Assembly: GCF_900747795.2 (NCBI RefSeq)
Contig: NC_041401.2
Location: 161,535,233 to 161,599,232, forward strand
Direction of reading: 5' to 3'
DNA from: Erpetoichthys calabaricus
Taxonomy: Eukaryota; Chordata; Cladistia; Polypteriformes; Polypteridae
DNA length: 64,000 nt
This document shows positions 1 to 35,815 of this stretch, in pieces. The notes below the pieces were generated by a model. The model had not been told where the DNA came from. It saw nothing but the letters and a program-made list of their open reading frames with translations, and did no database searches. Each line of letters starts with the position of its first letter. Position 1 is the first letter of the stretch. A program made the translations under genes and the position numbers.

Positions 1-1804
1 AATTCCAATAGTTTTCCTTGAGGACTTCCTAATTGTAAAAAAAAAAAAAAAAAAAAGTTAAAACGAATTTTGGTCTGTCCAACGTAAGAACGAGACTTCC
101 ACTGGCTGTGCTGCGCAGCATTTCACACTCCTGCTTTGGGTGAGACTCGGCCACCTCATAGCCCCTACGTAACCCGATCTTTCATTGAGCGGTTTTAAGG
201 TGGGGGGGGGGGGGGGTGGTTGTAAAAAGGCACTCTGACATCAGGGGTCCCTTGGGGCACACCCAGAACGTCCTGATGGTAAATCCTCTTCTGCGGATAA
301 AATGCCAGCATCTGAAACGAAACCCGAAAGTGTCCCTCGTTTCGGAGCCGCTACTGGACAGGGTGGTGCACTTCACGCACACCACACGATTCCTGCAGGA
401 CAGGTTTTCTTCTTCTCCTCAGGGGAACACACGATCATTTTTGATACAACACTTACTTTTCAGAATCGCTTAAAATAACAGTCGGGGCTCAGTGGGCCTA
501 TAAGCCTATATAACTCGACAGCACGTTGCACAAAGGGGAGTTAAATCCAGGCGGGAGCAAAGCAAGCGCATCGCAGGGTCCACTCAGTTGAACACCCACA
601 CCAGCAGCTCAAACATTTCACCTTCCCAATTCTGTGCTTTCAAGTGCATTTTTGGTCGAATTTGCCTGAGAAAATCAAGGTCGATGTTCATTTTTTTGTT
701 ATTTGGCGTGTAAAAAACCTGATTTTTTCCTTGAAAATAAAGAACAAGCTAAACATAGCAGATGTGTCTCACATCCCTCCAAATACATTTCGACCACAAA
801 CACTGGAATTCCTTCTTACAATTAAGCCAATGTCACATTATGCAGCATGTAGCTAGTAGGGTATCTCAGACTTGCCAATCGTAGTTGTTGATCCGTCGTC
901 GAACCAAATTACAACGACCATGGCTGTTTCCATGTCGCCTGCTGTCTGACGGAGACGGTGCCGTCCGATGGGTTAACAGGTGCGGTAAATTCATCCTCAA
1001 TCTCAGCTGTTTTTCCATCCATCTATCCATTATCCAACCCACAATACGAGAGTTAAGAACCATTGAATGCTCATCCGAAAGTGCAACTCGTGACGAAGAG
1101 GATGTTTTAGACCTCACAAACAATAAAGAAGCTCATCCCGTAAAAGTTAACCCTTCTTCGCCACAGCACACTATTGGCTCTCAAGAAAAGGGCTAAGCAT
1201 GAGTGTGCTATAAGGTCAATCACTAAATGTGACATTCAAAGTGATTATTAGGCATGAATATCATCAGGTTCTGGTGATAAGATCAGCAACTGCAGTTGAC
1301 AAATCTGACATACTTAACGACTAGAAATCATGTAGTGTGACATCGGTTTAAGATGAAAGATCTACATTATACCACAACTTGTACAATTTTGGTAGCTTTG
1401 CTTTCTCTGAACCGTCGGACTCGTAGCTCCCAGTTTGTAGGGCGTTCGCTTGGAATTTTCAAATTGGAAACCCGTATTTACCATTTGTCCGATAGCACGT
1501 GAACACAGCATTACGGTGGACCGGGATGCTCATCCTCTTTCACTGTGCAAAACTGCAACACCGCCTTGACCTGTACAGTCGAGCAGAGGGCGGGGCTAAC
1601 GCTAATCACAATGGGCGGGGCCTGGTGTTTTATCCTACAGTACATAGAAATTCACATTGTCATGTCAGAATTAAAGGTGAATGGTAACTAAAGAGTTGGT
1701 GTTGTCTTGCATTTTTTATTTATTTATTTATTTTTCACAGAAAGGGAACTATTTTGCTTCTTTCTGGAGCAGACATGTGGCTTCCATTAATGAGCAGAGT
1801 GAAT
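1..1804. other. No gene recognised; presumed last intron of zmynd12
   Basis: I see no conserved reading frame and no last zmynd12 exon. It contains an A run (39-57), a G run (about 203-217) and a short ATCC-type tail remnant near 1016-1040. Otherwise it looks like unique or too-old repeat DNA. Confidence 0.5.
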
Positions 1805-2135
1805 CCACCCATCCATCCATCTTCCAACACTCTATATGCTTAACACAGGGTCATGGGGGTCTGCTGGAGCCAATCCCAGCCAGCACAGGGCACAAGGCAG
1901 GAACAAACCCCGGGCAGGGCGCCACCCACCGCAGGGCACACACACACCAAGCACACACTAGGGACAAATTAGGATCACCTAATGCACCTAACCTGCATGT
2001 CTTTGGACTGTGGGAGGAAACCCATCCAAGACACGTGGGATAATATGCTAACTCCACGCAGGGAGGACCCAGGAAGCGAACCCAGGATTCCTTACTGCAA
2101 GGCAGCAGCGCTACCACTGTGCCACCATACTGCCC
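1805..2135 (-). mobile_element. tRNA-headed SINE with RTE-type tail (copy 1, full length)
   Basis: Read on the minus strand it starts with a tRNA-like head (A-box-like GTGGCACAGTGGTAGCGCTG, then a B-box-like region), continues through the segment ACAGTCCAAAGACATGCAGG and a TG-rich tract, and ends in (TGGA)n. The flanks TGAGCAGAGTGAAT (1791-1804) and TGAGCAGTGTGAAT (2136-2149) are a 14-bp target duplication with one difference, so this is a complete insertion. Confidence 0.85.
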
Positions 2136-2300
2136 TGAGCAGTGTGAATTTGTTTACTCATTTAGCAGCAACATATTTAAATCATACATTTTCATTTTCC
2201 TACGATCAGAGCACTTAGTGGTCACTTTGTGCACCAGTGATTCAATTTTATAGTCCAGTTTTTTACGGAATCCACTACTGTAATCCAGTCATGTCACTAA

Positions 2301-2443
2301 GGCGCAGTGGTGGTGCTGCTGCTTTGCAGTAAGGAGACTGTGGAAGATTGTGGGTTCACTTCCCGGTTCCTCCCTGTGTGGATAGCGCTTTGAGTACTGA
2401 GAAAAGCGCTATATAAATGTAATGAATTATTATTATTATTATT
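2301..2443 (+). mobile_element. tRNA-headed SINE with L2-type tail
   Basis: The head begins GGCGCAGTGGTGGTGCTGCT and carries GGGTTCACTTCCC, the same tRNA-like head as the RTE-tailed SINEs. After CTCCCTGTGTGG it switches to GCGCTTTGAGTACTGAGAAA and AGCGCTATATAAATG followed by an ATT repeat, the 3' end of L2-type LINEs. ACTAA flanks both sides (2296-2300, 2444-2448). A second copy lies at 45421-45524. Confidence 0.8.
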
Positions 2444-2626
2444 ACTAAATGGTCATTGCTTCTGGGAAGAAGCTCCCCATCTATTAAGGAGACAGGACTT
2501 GACTGGAATGAAAACCCCACAGCAACTAGAGCCCCAAAGTGTGGAAAGCCCTGATCTGGCGAGTGCGCTGAAAGTGGATTCACAACCACCTGGTGTTATG
2601 AAGAACTACATTGGAGTCATCCTCAC

Positions 2627-27150
<24,524 letters not shown>

Positions 27151-27245
27151 CTTGTCCTGTCCAGTTGTCGAAGACGCTAAAGTGGTTGTCCGGGCAACGA
27201 ACTCTGAACTTTGTGGAAAGTTGCCTGGCAACGCACGTGCCTTTA
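27151..27245 (-). promoter_or_regulatory. zmynd12 proximal promoter with two RFX X-boxes and an E-box
   Basis: Directly upstream of the start codon are GTTGTC-CG-GGCAAC (27185-27198, 11 of 12 half-site bases palindromic) and GTTGCC-T-GGCAAC (27220-27232, perfect palindrome). Both fit the RFX X-box consensus GTNRCC-N(0-3)-RGYAAC. CACGTG follows at 27234-27239. X-boxes are the usual switch of ciliary genes, which fits the role of this gene. Promoter use is inferred. Confidence 0.75.
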
Positions 27246-27954
27246 CACAATACTCTGCAGTTTATCTCGGATACCAGCTTTTTTGGGAAAAGAAGCGTTT
27301 TCAACTGCTAGTGCTGCGTATGACCGGTAGATTCGTTACGTAGGGGAAGAAGAAGAATTTAGGTAAATCGCAAAAACTTTACGTGTTAAAGAGTCGCTCA
27401 CAACAACGCTCTCTAAGTAGGATGAAAACTTTCTTGGCTTTGAACCGCTGTTTGAAATCTGATTGGTTATACCAGTCAGAATATTAGAAAAGTTATGTCT
27501 CGTCCATTCCATTTACCAAGAATGTCCAAAATAACATCAAATCGAGATCTGAAATTCCTTAAAGTCCTACTCTCCACAACACTACTTTCATTCCAAGTGT
27601 CTATTAACATTTATGCGAAATTTGCCCTAAAGAATATATAACTGTGTCCCCTGCATAATTTATTTCAAAGTAACAGCCTCGATCCACCGTAATAATTCCA
27701 TTTATAATTGTAAACACTTGAATTATGTCTCCTTTTAATTACTATTTGCTTAAAGTCAGGATAGGAAACACATACTTTCTTACACACAGAGCATTCTTAT
27801 TATAAGAACAATCCCTATAGATTTTACTAGTACCGATGTCTAGTACACATATTTTCTTAAATTTAAGAACAGTGGGGTTAAGTGAGTTGCTTAGGCTCAC
27901 GCAATGACATACAGCTCGAATGTTTAAAAAGGTTCCTAAGAACAAAACAAATCT

Positions 27955-28207
27955 TTAGCGTATATTAAGCAACCTACAGGATACAACAGAACAAGTTTTT
28001 GTATGCAGTGAGAGTTCTTCTCAGATCAAGAACCCCCTTGGTATTTCACAAAGCCGTTTTTTTTCTTTTTATGGAACCTGTTATAGATGTAAATAAAAGC
28101 TTCTTTCTGGAACCTTCATAAGGATGTTGCTTTTGAGATCCAAAAATGGTTCACCTATGGCATCGCTCTGAAGAACCATTCCGGCACCCTTATTTTTAAG
28201 AGTTTAC
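27955..28207 (+). mobile_element. CACTA-like MITE end (TTTTTAAGAGT type), copy A
   Basis: It contains CCTGTTATAGATGTAAATAA, CATCGCTCTGAAGAACCATT and the terminus TTATTTTTAAGAGT, typical of fish EnSpm/CACTA-type MITEs. Related copies lie at 29191 (inverted), 30840-31075 and 32620-32760. Confidence 0.5.
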
Positions 28208-28454
28208 ATTAAGACCCCTCTGTATTGTGCACCATTATTCTATTTCTTAAGTCTTCTCAGCAGTACTTTAGGTCACCATATTTCTTCCATTAATTTTTGC
28301 TATCCATATTCACATACACATATATATTCCAGTGGTTTCATTTGTAGCTAATTTACAATATATTCCAGTATTTAAGACCCCTTTTGTCATAGGTGTCCTT
28401 GCTACAATAGTTACAACTTTTCTACTCACTTTAAAAAAAATAAGCACTGCTGCC

Positions 28455-28700
28455 TCACTATAAGGAGATTAGGGTTTGTGTGGCGGGTGCTCCATGCATG
28501 GCGTTTGTATGCTCTCCTGTGTCTATGCAGGTGTTCTCCAGGTGTTCCAGTTTCATCCTGTAGTCCAAAGACATGCAGGTCAGATAAGTTGGTGTTGCTG
28601 GCATCCAGTCCAAGTATTGTTCCTGCCTTGTGCCTGATGGGCTTCATCTGCCCTACAGCCCTGTTCAAGGTAAAAGGGTTAAGAAAATGGAAGGATAGGT
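28455..28700 (+). mobile_element. Old tRNA-headed SINE
   Basis: Degraded head (CACTGCTGCCTCACTATAAG), central AGTCCAAAGACATGCAGGTC, then a decayed tail. No duplication remains. Confidence 0.6.
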
Positions 28701-29009
28701 GAACACAGTATGTGAACAATATTTCATCAATGCCATTCTAGGACAATATAGGAATACAATTATTCATAACATTTTCTTGCATAGCTGCTAATACGCTGCA
28801 TACATGCAAATATACAGGCACCTGTCTGTTTAAAACATTTTTAAATGTTAATTTACTTTATTACAGTGAAAATATACAATTAATTGAATGTCTTTTTTGG
28901 AAATGTTTTACTCTGCACTTTTTTCCAAACGTTTATTTTACTCCACACACCCCTTTAAAGTTCAGACCCTTTAAGAGTTTCAGCTATGTCCCTTTGATTC
29001 TCATTAATG

Positions 29010-29440
29010 CTTGCTTACACTCTTAAACATAATGATTCTTTAGTGGTACTTTACTGGGTTGTGTGGTCCTTTGTTGGATCACTGCCTGACAAAGAACCAT
29101 TTAATTCTTTGTACATGAAATGAGCTCTTTAATCTTTGAAAAGGTTCCTACTCCATGGACAAAATGTAAATCTTCAATATATAGGAAGCTACACTCTTAA
29201 AAATAGACGCTGAATTGGTTCTTCAGAGCGTTCCCAAAAGAAACATCCACAAGATGGTTGCAGAAAGAACCTTTTATTTATTTAGATCTGTAACAGACAC
29301 AATACAGTAAATGACCATGAATAGATGGTGACAGATTTGTAAAATACCAGTAAGTCATGATTTTAAAAGTACTCTTGCTGCATACAATAACACAGGCTTA
29401 GTCCTGGTTTTCTTAATCTTCTAGTGTTCTACAGCCTACC
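29010..29440 (-). mobile_element. CACTA-like MITE copies B and C
   Basis: Two starts, ACACTCTTAAACATAATGAT (about 29019) and ACACTCTTAAAAATAGACGC (29191), follow each other. The second runs through TTCTTCAGAGCGTTCCC and AACCTTTTATTTATTTAGAT, the complement of copies A and D. 29441-29940 shows nothing else I can name. Confidence 0.5.
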
Positions 29441-29944
29441 ATACATTAAAGATTTCAGGATTTTTTTTCCACAAATTAGGAAATTTTTCAAAGTACAAAA
29501 AACAACTTCATATGCAAAAAAACATTCCCAGAATGAAATGGTGCTTTATCAAGCAATGGTTCTATGACAAAACCATTGTGAGCGCTGAAGTCGAAAAACG
29601 ACGAGATAAACACCAATTTAAAATTAAAAGCAATTTCTTTAATATTTATTCTTGGTGAGTTAGAGAGACTGTGAGACTAACCCCCCACCCCCCAACTCAG
29701 TCAACTGATTTGAGTTTGGGCAGACTGGCCTAAAAGAAAAACTGTTCTCTCTTTTATCACCTAGCTTGTTCATTAGCCAAAGAGAGAACAGAAAAAAACA
29801 TAACAGTTAATTTTGAGGTCATACATACCTGTAGATTAGGGTTACATCTTAATTTATGACATATAGGAGTACAGAAAAACAAAGCAGTACCAGGCACTTA
29901 CATTTTCTAAAGAATATACCCTCCTCAGTACACACATACAAACC

Positions 29945-30290
29945 CATTTTACAACAACAAATTTATATAGCACATTTTCATACAAAAATGTAGCTCAAAG
30001 TGCTTTACATAATGAAGAAAAGAAAAATAAAACACAAAGTAAGAAATTAAAATAAGACGACATTAGTTAACAAAGAAAAAGAGTAACGTCCGATGGCCAG
30101 GGAGGACACAAAAGAAAATAAAAAGAAAAAAATAAAATCTGTAGGGGTTCCAGGCCACGAGACCACCCAGTCCCTTCTGGGCATTCTACCTCACATAAAT
30201 GAAACAGTCCTCTTTGTATTTAGGATTCTCACGGAAGGAGAAATTTTAAGCAGTTTTCTTAAAGTTCATTGCATTAGTTATAAAGAGATT
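29945..30290 (-). mobile_element. L2/Rex1-like LINE 3' UTR
   Basis: It begins ACAACAAATTTATATAGCAC and AGCTCAAAGTGCTTTACATA, the L2-type terminus in reverse. It continues with GGCCAGGGAGGACACAAAAG and a Rex-like 3' UTR around 30150-30230. No coding frame remains. Confidence 0.5.
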
Positions 30291-30639
30291 GCATTCTTAT
30301 AACTTTAATATCTTCATTAGATTATATTTGTTTGATTAGATTAATAATCCTTATTTATTAATTCATAAATGACATTTCTGTCTTATATGTTTAAGCAAGA
30401 GTAAAGAAAACAATCACATTGATTTATAATATCACAGGGTGTTCTGTTAATATCAAGAGGTTAGCACTTTCACATAGAAGAATGTAAGTCAGTCTCTTAT
30501 TCTGTGAATAAACATAATTCCTTCCCTACCTAAATGCAGATCAAATAATATAGATGTATAAAATCATATCGTTCTCTGTAGCATGATTAATACAAAATAC
30601 AGTCATTGGCATTTTGTGAGTTAAAATGCTTATAATCAT

Positions 30640-30774
30640 CTGCGGTGGGCTGGTGCCCTGCCTGGGGTCTGCTTCCTGCCTTGCGCCCTGTGTTGGCTGG
30701 GATTGGCTCCAGCAGACCCCCGCAACCCTGCAGTTAGGATATAGCAGGTTGGATAATGGATGGATAGATGGATA
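30640..30774 (+). mobile_element. 5'-truncated RTE-tail fragment with target duplication
   Basis: It starts at CTGCGGTGGGCTGGTG and ends in (TGGA)n-like sequence. CTTATAATCAT flanks it exactly at 30629-30639 and 30775-30785. It has the same truncation point as the copies at 7126 and 33144. Confidence 0.88.
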
Positions 30775-30834
30775 CTTATAATCATTACAGTTAATAATGT
30801 TTTTACTGCTTTCGCACCATGCTGCCCAGTAACG

Positions 30835-31215
30835 AACCATTAAGGAACCATTGTTTTTAAGAGTGTACATAACAGGATACAGCATATCAAGAAAAACATG
30901 GCTTGATATTGTATGCAATGAGAGTCATTTTTAAATCACAGACCCACTAGTATACAAATCTGTTACCATCTATTCATGGTATTTCTGGAGCCTATTACAG
31001 ATATAGACAATAATGTTCTTTCTGAAACCTTCATGTAGATGGATCATTCAGGAGCCAGAAATCGCTCCTCTATGGCCAACCTCTGAAGAGTTCTAAAATG
31101 GCAGTCTGCAGGGCTGTGTGGTTCTTCATAGATCCATTCCTAGACAAAGAATTAATTCATTCTTGGAAGGGTTCTTTACATATAAAGTTGGTTCTTTGAG
31201 CTTTGAAAAGTTCCC
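30835..31215 (+). mobile_element. CACTA-like MITE, copy D
   Basis: AAGGAACCATTGTTTTTAAG, AGTGTACATAACAGGATACA, then CAGAGTCATTTTTAAATCAC-like and ATGGCCAACCTCTGAAGAGT blocks. Its first part is the complement of copy C, so C and D form a large inverted pair around 29.2-31.1 kb. Confidence 0.45.
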
Positions 31216-31349
31216 AATAGATGAACTTAACAGAATTTTTAACACATAGTTGGCTACCTATCACGACACTGAGAGAGGATGAAAACTTTAAATTAGCCTG
31301 TGTTATTGCTTCCATCTGAAGATCTATTAAAGTCACAAACCCTTATAAA

Positions 31350-32603
31350 TCTCTCTATTATAAAAGAAAATCTTGAGACAAGACTATTGCCAAGAGATTT
31401 TTTCAAGTCACATCCTCCTGTCAACCATATTCAACCACACACACGGCCCTCTCACCTCTCATTCGTGTGAATGCTTTTGTCAGACACAGTTCCTGCACTC
31501 TTGGCTCTTATAAATTTTTTTGGTTTTTCTCACTTTAAGTTCCCAATAAAATAAGACTTATCATGTCCAAATCTTATTGAAGAATTTCATCCCGAAGGGT
31601 TATCAACAGAAGAAATGAGTACACGGCCAATCCTTGCACTGAGAAACGATGAAGTCAAACGAATTAACACGAAAATTGTCGATCAGTTACACGGCAAATT
31701 GGTTAAATGCATATCAATAGACTCTGCTGAAACAGTTGTTGGTGATGGTGCGAAAGATGAAAATATCAACTTACAATATCCTGTCGAATATCTACAACCA
31801 TTAACACTGTCCGGTCTTCCACCGGAAAAATTACTGTTGAAACAAGGATGTATCATAATGTTATTGTGTAACTTATGTATGAGTAATGGACTGGACTATG
31901 CAATAGGACAAGATTAGTTGTATTCAAAATTGGTCGAACAATTCTGACATGTAAAATTTTAACAGGCAACAAGAAAAGTAATGTAGTACATCTTCTGTGG
32001 ATAACACCAAAGGAGATCTTGATATGCCATTCATATTAAAACGTTTACAGTTTCCCGTTAGAATAGGTTTTGCTATGACAATTAACAAATCACAGGAACA
32101 AACATTCAAAAAAAAAGTTGGTTTATTTATTAGAGAGAAAGAAATGATATTCACTCACAGGCAGTTATACGTTGCGTTGTCACGATGTTAGTCCAAACAT
32201 GGAATCAAAATTCAATGCAATATTGCCGAAAAGTTAATTCAAACATTTGTTTTTACTGAAATTTTTTAGTAAAAGTGTAAATTTAAAAAGTATTTGTGTG
32301 TTAATTTCAAAGCCAAACAGAATGAAAACTTATAACGCAACAAATGCCTCTAACGCATCAGGAAACATAAATTTTCTTTCAATTTATTAAGTTTTACTAT
32401 TTTTTACTATGGTTACTATTACTTACTGTAATATAAAATAGTTAGTTCTATTATGCATATGTAGCAATTCCCATGAAAATAACAATCTGTTTAAATTGTA
32501 CATCTGCTTCCCCATACACAAATGGCAGATCTGCGAAGTGGCTAGCATGTAGCGCCCGCCCAGGGGTTGACAAGCGAAGTGACCAGTGGGCAGAGCCCCT
32601 TAG
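31350..32603 (+). mobile_element. Helitron, internally deleted, with helicase C-terminal exon
   Basis: The 5' end A|TCTCTCTATTATAAAAGA lies at 31350 and the 3' end GGGCAGAGCCCCTTAG|T near 32603, with a GC-rich hairpin before it, as in other vertebrate Helitrons (the usual CTAG reads CTTAG here). Rep and most of the helicase are missing. The remaining coding part is at 31615-32190. Confidence 0.75.
31615..32190 (+). pseudogene. Helitron PIF1-like helicase, C-terminal fragment
   Basis: Frame 31615-31914 reads LALRNDEVKRINTKIVDQLH, DSAETVV, YPVEYLQPLTLSGLPPEKLL and MLLCNLCMSNGL. Then 32018-32190 (about) reads LDMPFILKRLQFPVRIGFAM, TINKSQEQTF and HRQLYVALSRC. These are helicase motifs V and VI in order. 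The two parts are in different frames, so the gene is broken; the N-terminal helicase and Rep domains are absent. Confidence 0.85.
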
Positions 32604-33052
32604 TATATTGCTTTTAATTTATGGAACCTGTTACAAATTTAAATAAATAATTGTTCTTATTGGAACCTTTATGTGGATAGTTCTTTTGGGATCTAAAAAT
32701 TGTTCTGCAATGGAATTGCAATGAAGATCTCCTTTGGTACCTTTATTTGTTAGAGCATAATTATCATATCATCCATTAGTTCAATACCCACCCACCACAG
32801 CCCACTCCTTTCTTATTTCATTTTAGTGGATAATAATCCCTGCCTCCAGATAAGTGTTTTCATTATATACCGTACTAAAATTGTATACGCTATCATAAGA
32901 GCTTAGTGAGTGTGACTATGACTCATTTTCACTTTGTGTTAGAAGTAGACGTACGACTGAGGGTTCAGCTCTCTTCAGTTTCTCTGGGCTAACTGGACAT
33001 TTGGTTTGGCATTGCCTCTGATGCTTCAGGTACCCATGACCTTATAATAAGA

Positions 33053-33073
33053 TGGGGGGGGGGGGGGGGGGGG
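33053..33073 (+). repeat. Poly-G tract
   Basis: About 20 G in a row (33054-33073), then ATGGGGGGA. Likely length-unstable. Confidence 0.9.
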
Positions 33074-33143
33074 ATGGGGGGATTGTGTCAGAAAATGTAA
33101 GGATAACAGACTGGATTAATTAAAGTGAAAATGTAACTATGCA

Positions 33144-33241
33144 CTGCGGTGGGTTGGCGCCCTGTGTTGGCTGGGATTGGCTCCAGCAGACCCCCATGAC
33201 CCTGTGTTCGGATTCAGCGGGTTGAATAATGGATGGATGGA
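33144..33241 (+). mobile_element. 5'-truncated RTE-tail fragment
   Basis: CTGCGGTGGGTTGGCGCCCT followed by the TGTTGGCTGGGATTGGC block and (TGGA)n. About 25 bp are missing between two CCCTG motifs. GAAAATGTAA occurs on both sides (33127-33136, 33246-33255), an imperfectly placed target duplication. Confidence 0.75.
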
Positions 33242-33634
33242 AAATGAAAATGTAATCTCTCTTTTGCAAATTTATTTTTCAAAGTCTAAGCACAAGAATG
33301 CTACAAAAATTAAAAATAAAATTAAATTGCACTTTTTCTTTTCCACTTTGCATTTTCGTTTTCAAGTTCTCAACATGCCAATATATTTTAATTAGTGTGG
33401 GTCAATGGGCGGGGCTTTGTGATTTCCCACAATTGTCCTTCATAGCTGTGGCCACTTGGATCAACAGAATACTCACTTCAGGTGTGTTTAAGTCACATGA
33501 TTTTGATCTTTTCACTTCCATGAAAATAAAAATGCAAAATGTAAAATGAAAATTTACTGAGCAGCAGGTGGTGCTAGTGCTTATTTGCATTTTACTTTTC
33601 ATTTTTGCAGCTTCATTCCTGTTCAGGCTGAAAA

Positions 33635-33758
33635 TCCATCCATCCATCCATTATCCAACCCGCTATATCCTAACTACAGGGTCACAGGGGTCTGCTGGAG
33701 CCAATCCCAGCCAACACAGAGCACAAGGCAGGAAACAAACCCCGGGCAGGGTGCCAGC
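33635..33758 (-). mobile_element. 5'-truncated RTE-tail fragment with target duplication
   Basis: Minus-strand copy starting GGCTGGCACCCTGCCC and ending (TGGA)n. CAGGCTGAAAA flanks it at 33624-33634 and 33759-33769. Confidence 0.88.
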
Positions 33759-33985
33759 CAGGCTGAAAACGAAATTGCAAAAAGTCTTATTTCATTTTAT
33801 TTTTTTGTTTTTGAGCAATGTTGCACTTAGACTTTGAAAAATATATGACAAATGAGAGATTGCATTTTCATTTTATAATTTTAATTTTCATTTCCTTTTT
33901 TGCAGAAAATACCTCCCATGCAGGTATAGAGGATTTAAAACTTGTAGAGGATTATAGAAGATTTAAATTCAAACTCCAAAATCTA

Positions 33986-34310
33986 CAGTGCAATGTAAAG
34001 TATTCACCCCTTTGAAGTTTCCACATTTTGTTACTATACAACATTGAATCACAGTGGGACGGGTTTGGCATTTTTTGCCACACAGATCTCTGCTAATGTG
34101 TGATTAAGTGTTGTATGACAATAAAAAGTGAAAGCTCCCAAGGGGGTGAATACATTGTAATGGCGCTCTATGTGGGCAAGAACAGCTCTCTGATTGTCTG
34201 ATTCTGCTGAGCTCCTGGCTGGATAGTCTGAGGTGCAACCTGGCGGCATCGGATGGACTGAAACATAATGTCCCAGAGATGTTCTATTGGATTTAGGTCA
34301 GACGAATGTC
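33986..34310 (-). mobile_element. Truncated Tc1-type element
   Basis: The left end CAGTGCAATGTAAAGTATTC with CCACATTTTGTTACTAT is a Tc1-type inverted repeat. The sequence near 34285 (TATTGGATTTAGGTCAGACG) is the complement of the transposase SPDLNPI codons. The rest of the element is missing. Confidence 0.6.
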
Positions 34311-35395
34311 ACAGGTGTCTGGTCACACTTATAGGTAATCTAACTTAGACACCATTAAAATATCCGACTACGCCACCCAGTTTTATTAAGAGACTGGGAA
34401 CTCCTGAAATTTACCAATAATAGCACACAGGTTTCTTTAAATTGGGCGGTGAGTAAACACACAATGAAAGACACAACAGTAATTTCTGGAAAAGGCAACA
34501 GTAAGTTCTATTGTACAAGACAATATAAGGTACATTAAAAAGATAAACGAACATAACAGAACCTAAACATATCAGGAATTAATTTCCTTTTTTGTAAAAG
34601 GAAAATACACAGTCCACACTGTAAAAGTCCATAAAAACAAGAATTGGTGGATACAACCTTTAGTGGTGCAGAGTCCAGTTTGGGCACTGTGTTACCCCAA
34701 CACTAAATTGTTCATGGATGCACTCTGTTCCCTGGCAGAAGTTTTGTCAAATTGTTGACTCCCTGTCAGCGTCTCTTCGTTGTCCCTTTTTCTTCCACTC
34801 TGGGCTCCTTGTGTTGCTGGGACCTAGGCACGCCTCATTCCTCGTCTGTCAGCTTTACTGGGCCCTTTCCTGCAGATTCCCTCTCTCGCTGAACTCACAT
34901 CCGGCGTCTCCTTGTGGAGCTGTCTCTTCCTCCCTGGAAGTGTTGCCGTCCTTGTGCCTCACGTTGTGCCAGCCAGGTACCCTTGTCTGCCTGCGAGCCC
35001 CTGTGCCCTGTCCGAGTGTCTTGGCAGCGTTTCCTGTGGACTCCCCCTCCTGCCTTCTGCTGGCCAGCAGTTTATATTTACTTCACCCCTCTGTTGTCAG
35101 TCCTGGACAAACAGTTTAATCCATGGCAAATCTAAATTGCCTGGGTTTAACAATTAATAAAAACACAAACAAAATGTATGGTTACCAAACATTAATAAGT
35201 ACAGATATGCTGATTAGGAACCAATATTTCCAAGCCAGGTAAATACAGACATTCTTCTAAGGCCAAACTTCAAAGCAGTGATTCCCTTGCAGGACAGCAA
35301 ATACCACTAATAAGTACAGATAGCCTTTTAACTTCTCACCCCCCAGTCCCAACAGTGGGTGCCTAATGGAGCCACCCAGTGCACAAAAAAAATGT
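34311..35395. other. Intergenic, unclassified GC-rich patch
   Basis: 34700-35110 is GC-rich with an open frame that shows no domain and no hydrophobic core. ATTAATAAGTACAGATA-like words repeat near 35190 and 35304, so it may be an unnamed repeat. Confidence 0.35.
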
Positions 35396-35815
35396 AAGTG
35401 TCCCCCTCTGACACGAGCATAGGGGCCAGTCAATGGTATCAATTCCTTCATCCTCTAGGAACTGGTGAAGTTGGACAACCTGTGCAACCTCTGTAGGGTC
35501 CAGGTTTTGTCTCATGCTACCAGTAGTGACACTGACCGTAGCCAAATGCAAAACTAGTGAAAAAACAGTCAGAATGCTGAGGAGGGAAAAATGTCGGTGG
35601 CCTCCACCTGTTAAACCATTCCTGTTTTGGGGGTTGTCTCATTTTTGCCCCTCTAGTGCACCTGTTCTTAATTTCATGAACACCAAAACAGCTGAAACTG
35701 ATTAACAACCCCCTCCGCTACTTAACTGACCAGATCAATAGCCCAGAAGTTTCATTGACTTGATGCTATACTCTGATTAAAAAGTGTACCTTTAATTTTT
35801 TGAGCAGTATATATA
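35396..35815 (-). mobile_element. Internally deleted Tc1-type element
   Basis: It ends in TTAATTTTTTGAGCAGTATA, the inverted end of a widespread fish Tc1 family. ATGCTACCAGTAGTGACACT and CAACCTGTGCAACCTCTGTA match the complement of its transposase N-terminus. GGGGCCAGTCAATGGTATCA is the complement of the C-terminal part; the catalytic centre between them has been deleted. Confidence 0.7.

Noticed and set aside
27151-27231. Upstream in-frame ATG that would extend zmynd12 by 27 residues
   Set aside because: The extension does not resemble the family N-terminus, and the ATG lies inside the X-box palindrome; the ATG at 27150 fits homologues.
34718-35119. 133-codon plus-strand frame in a GC-rich patch
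   Set aside because: No recognised domain, no splice support, and overlapping open frames in other phases as expected from base composition.
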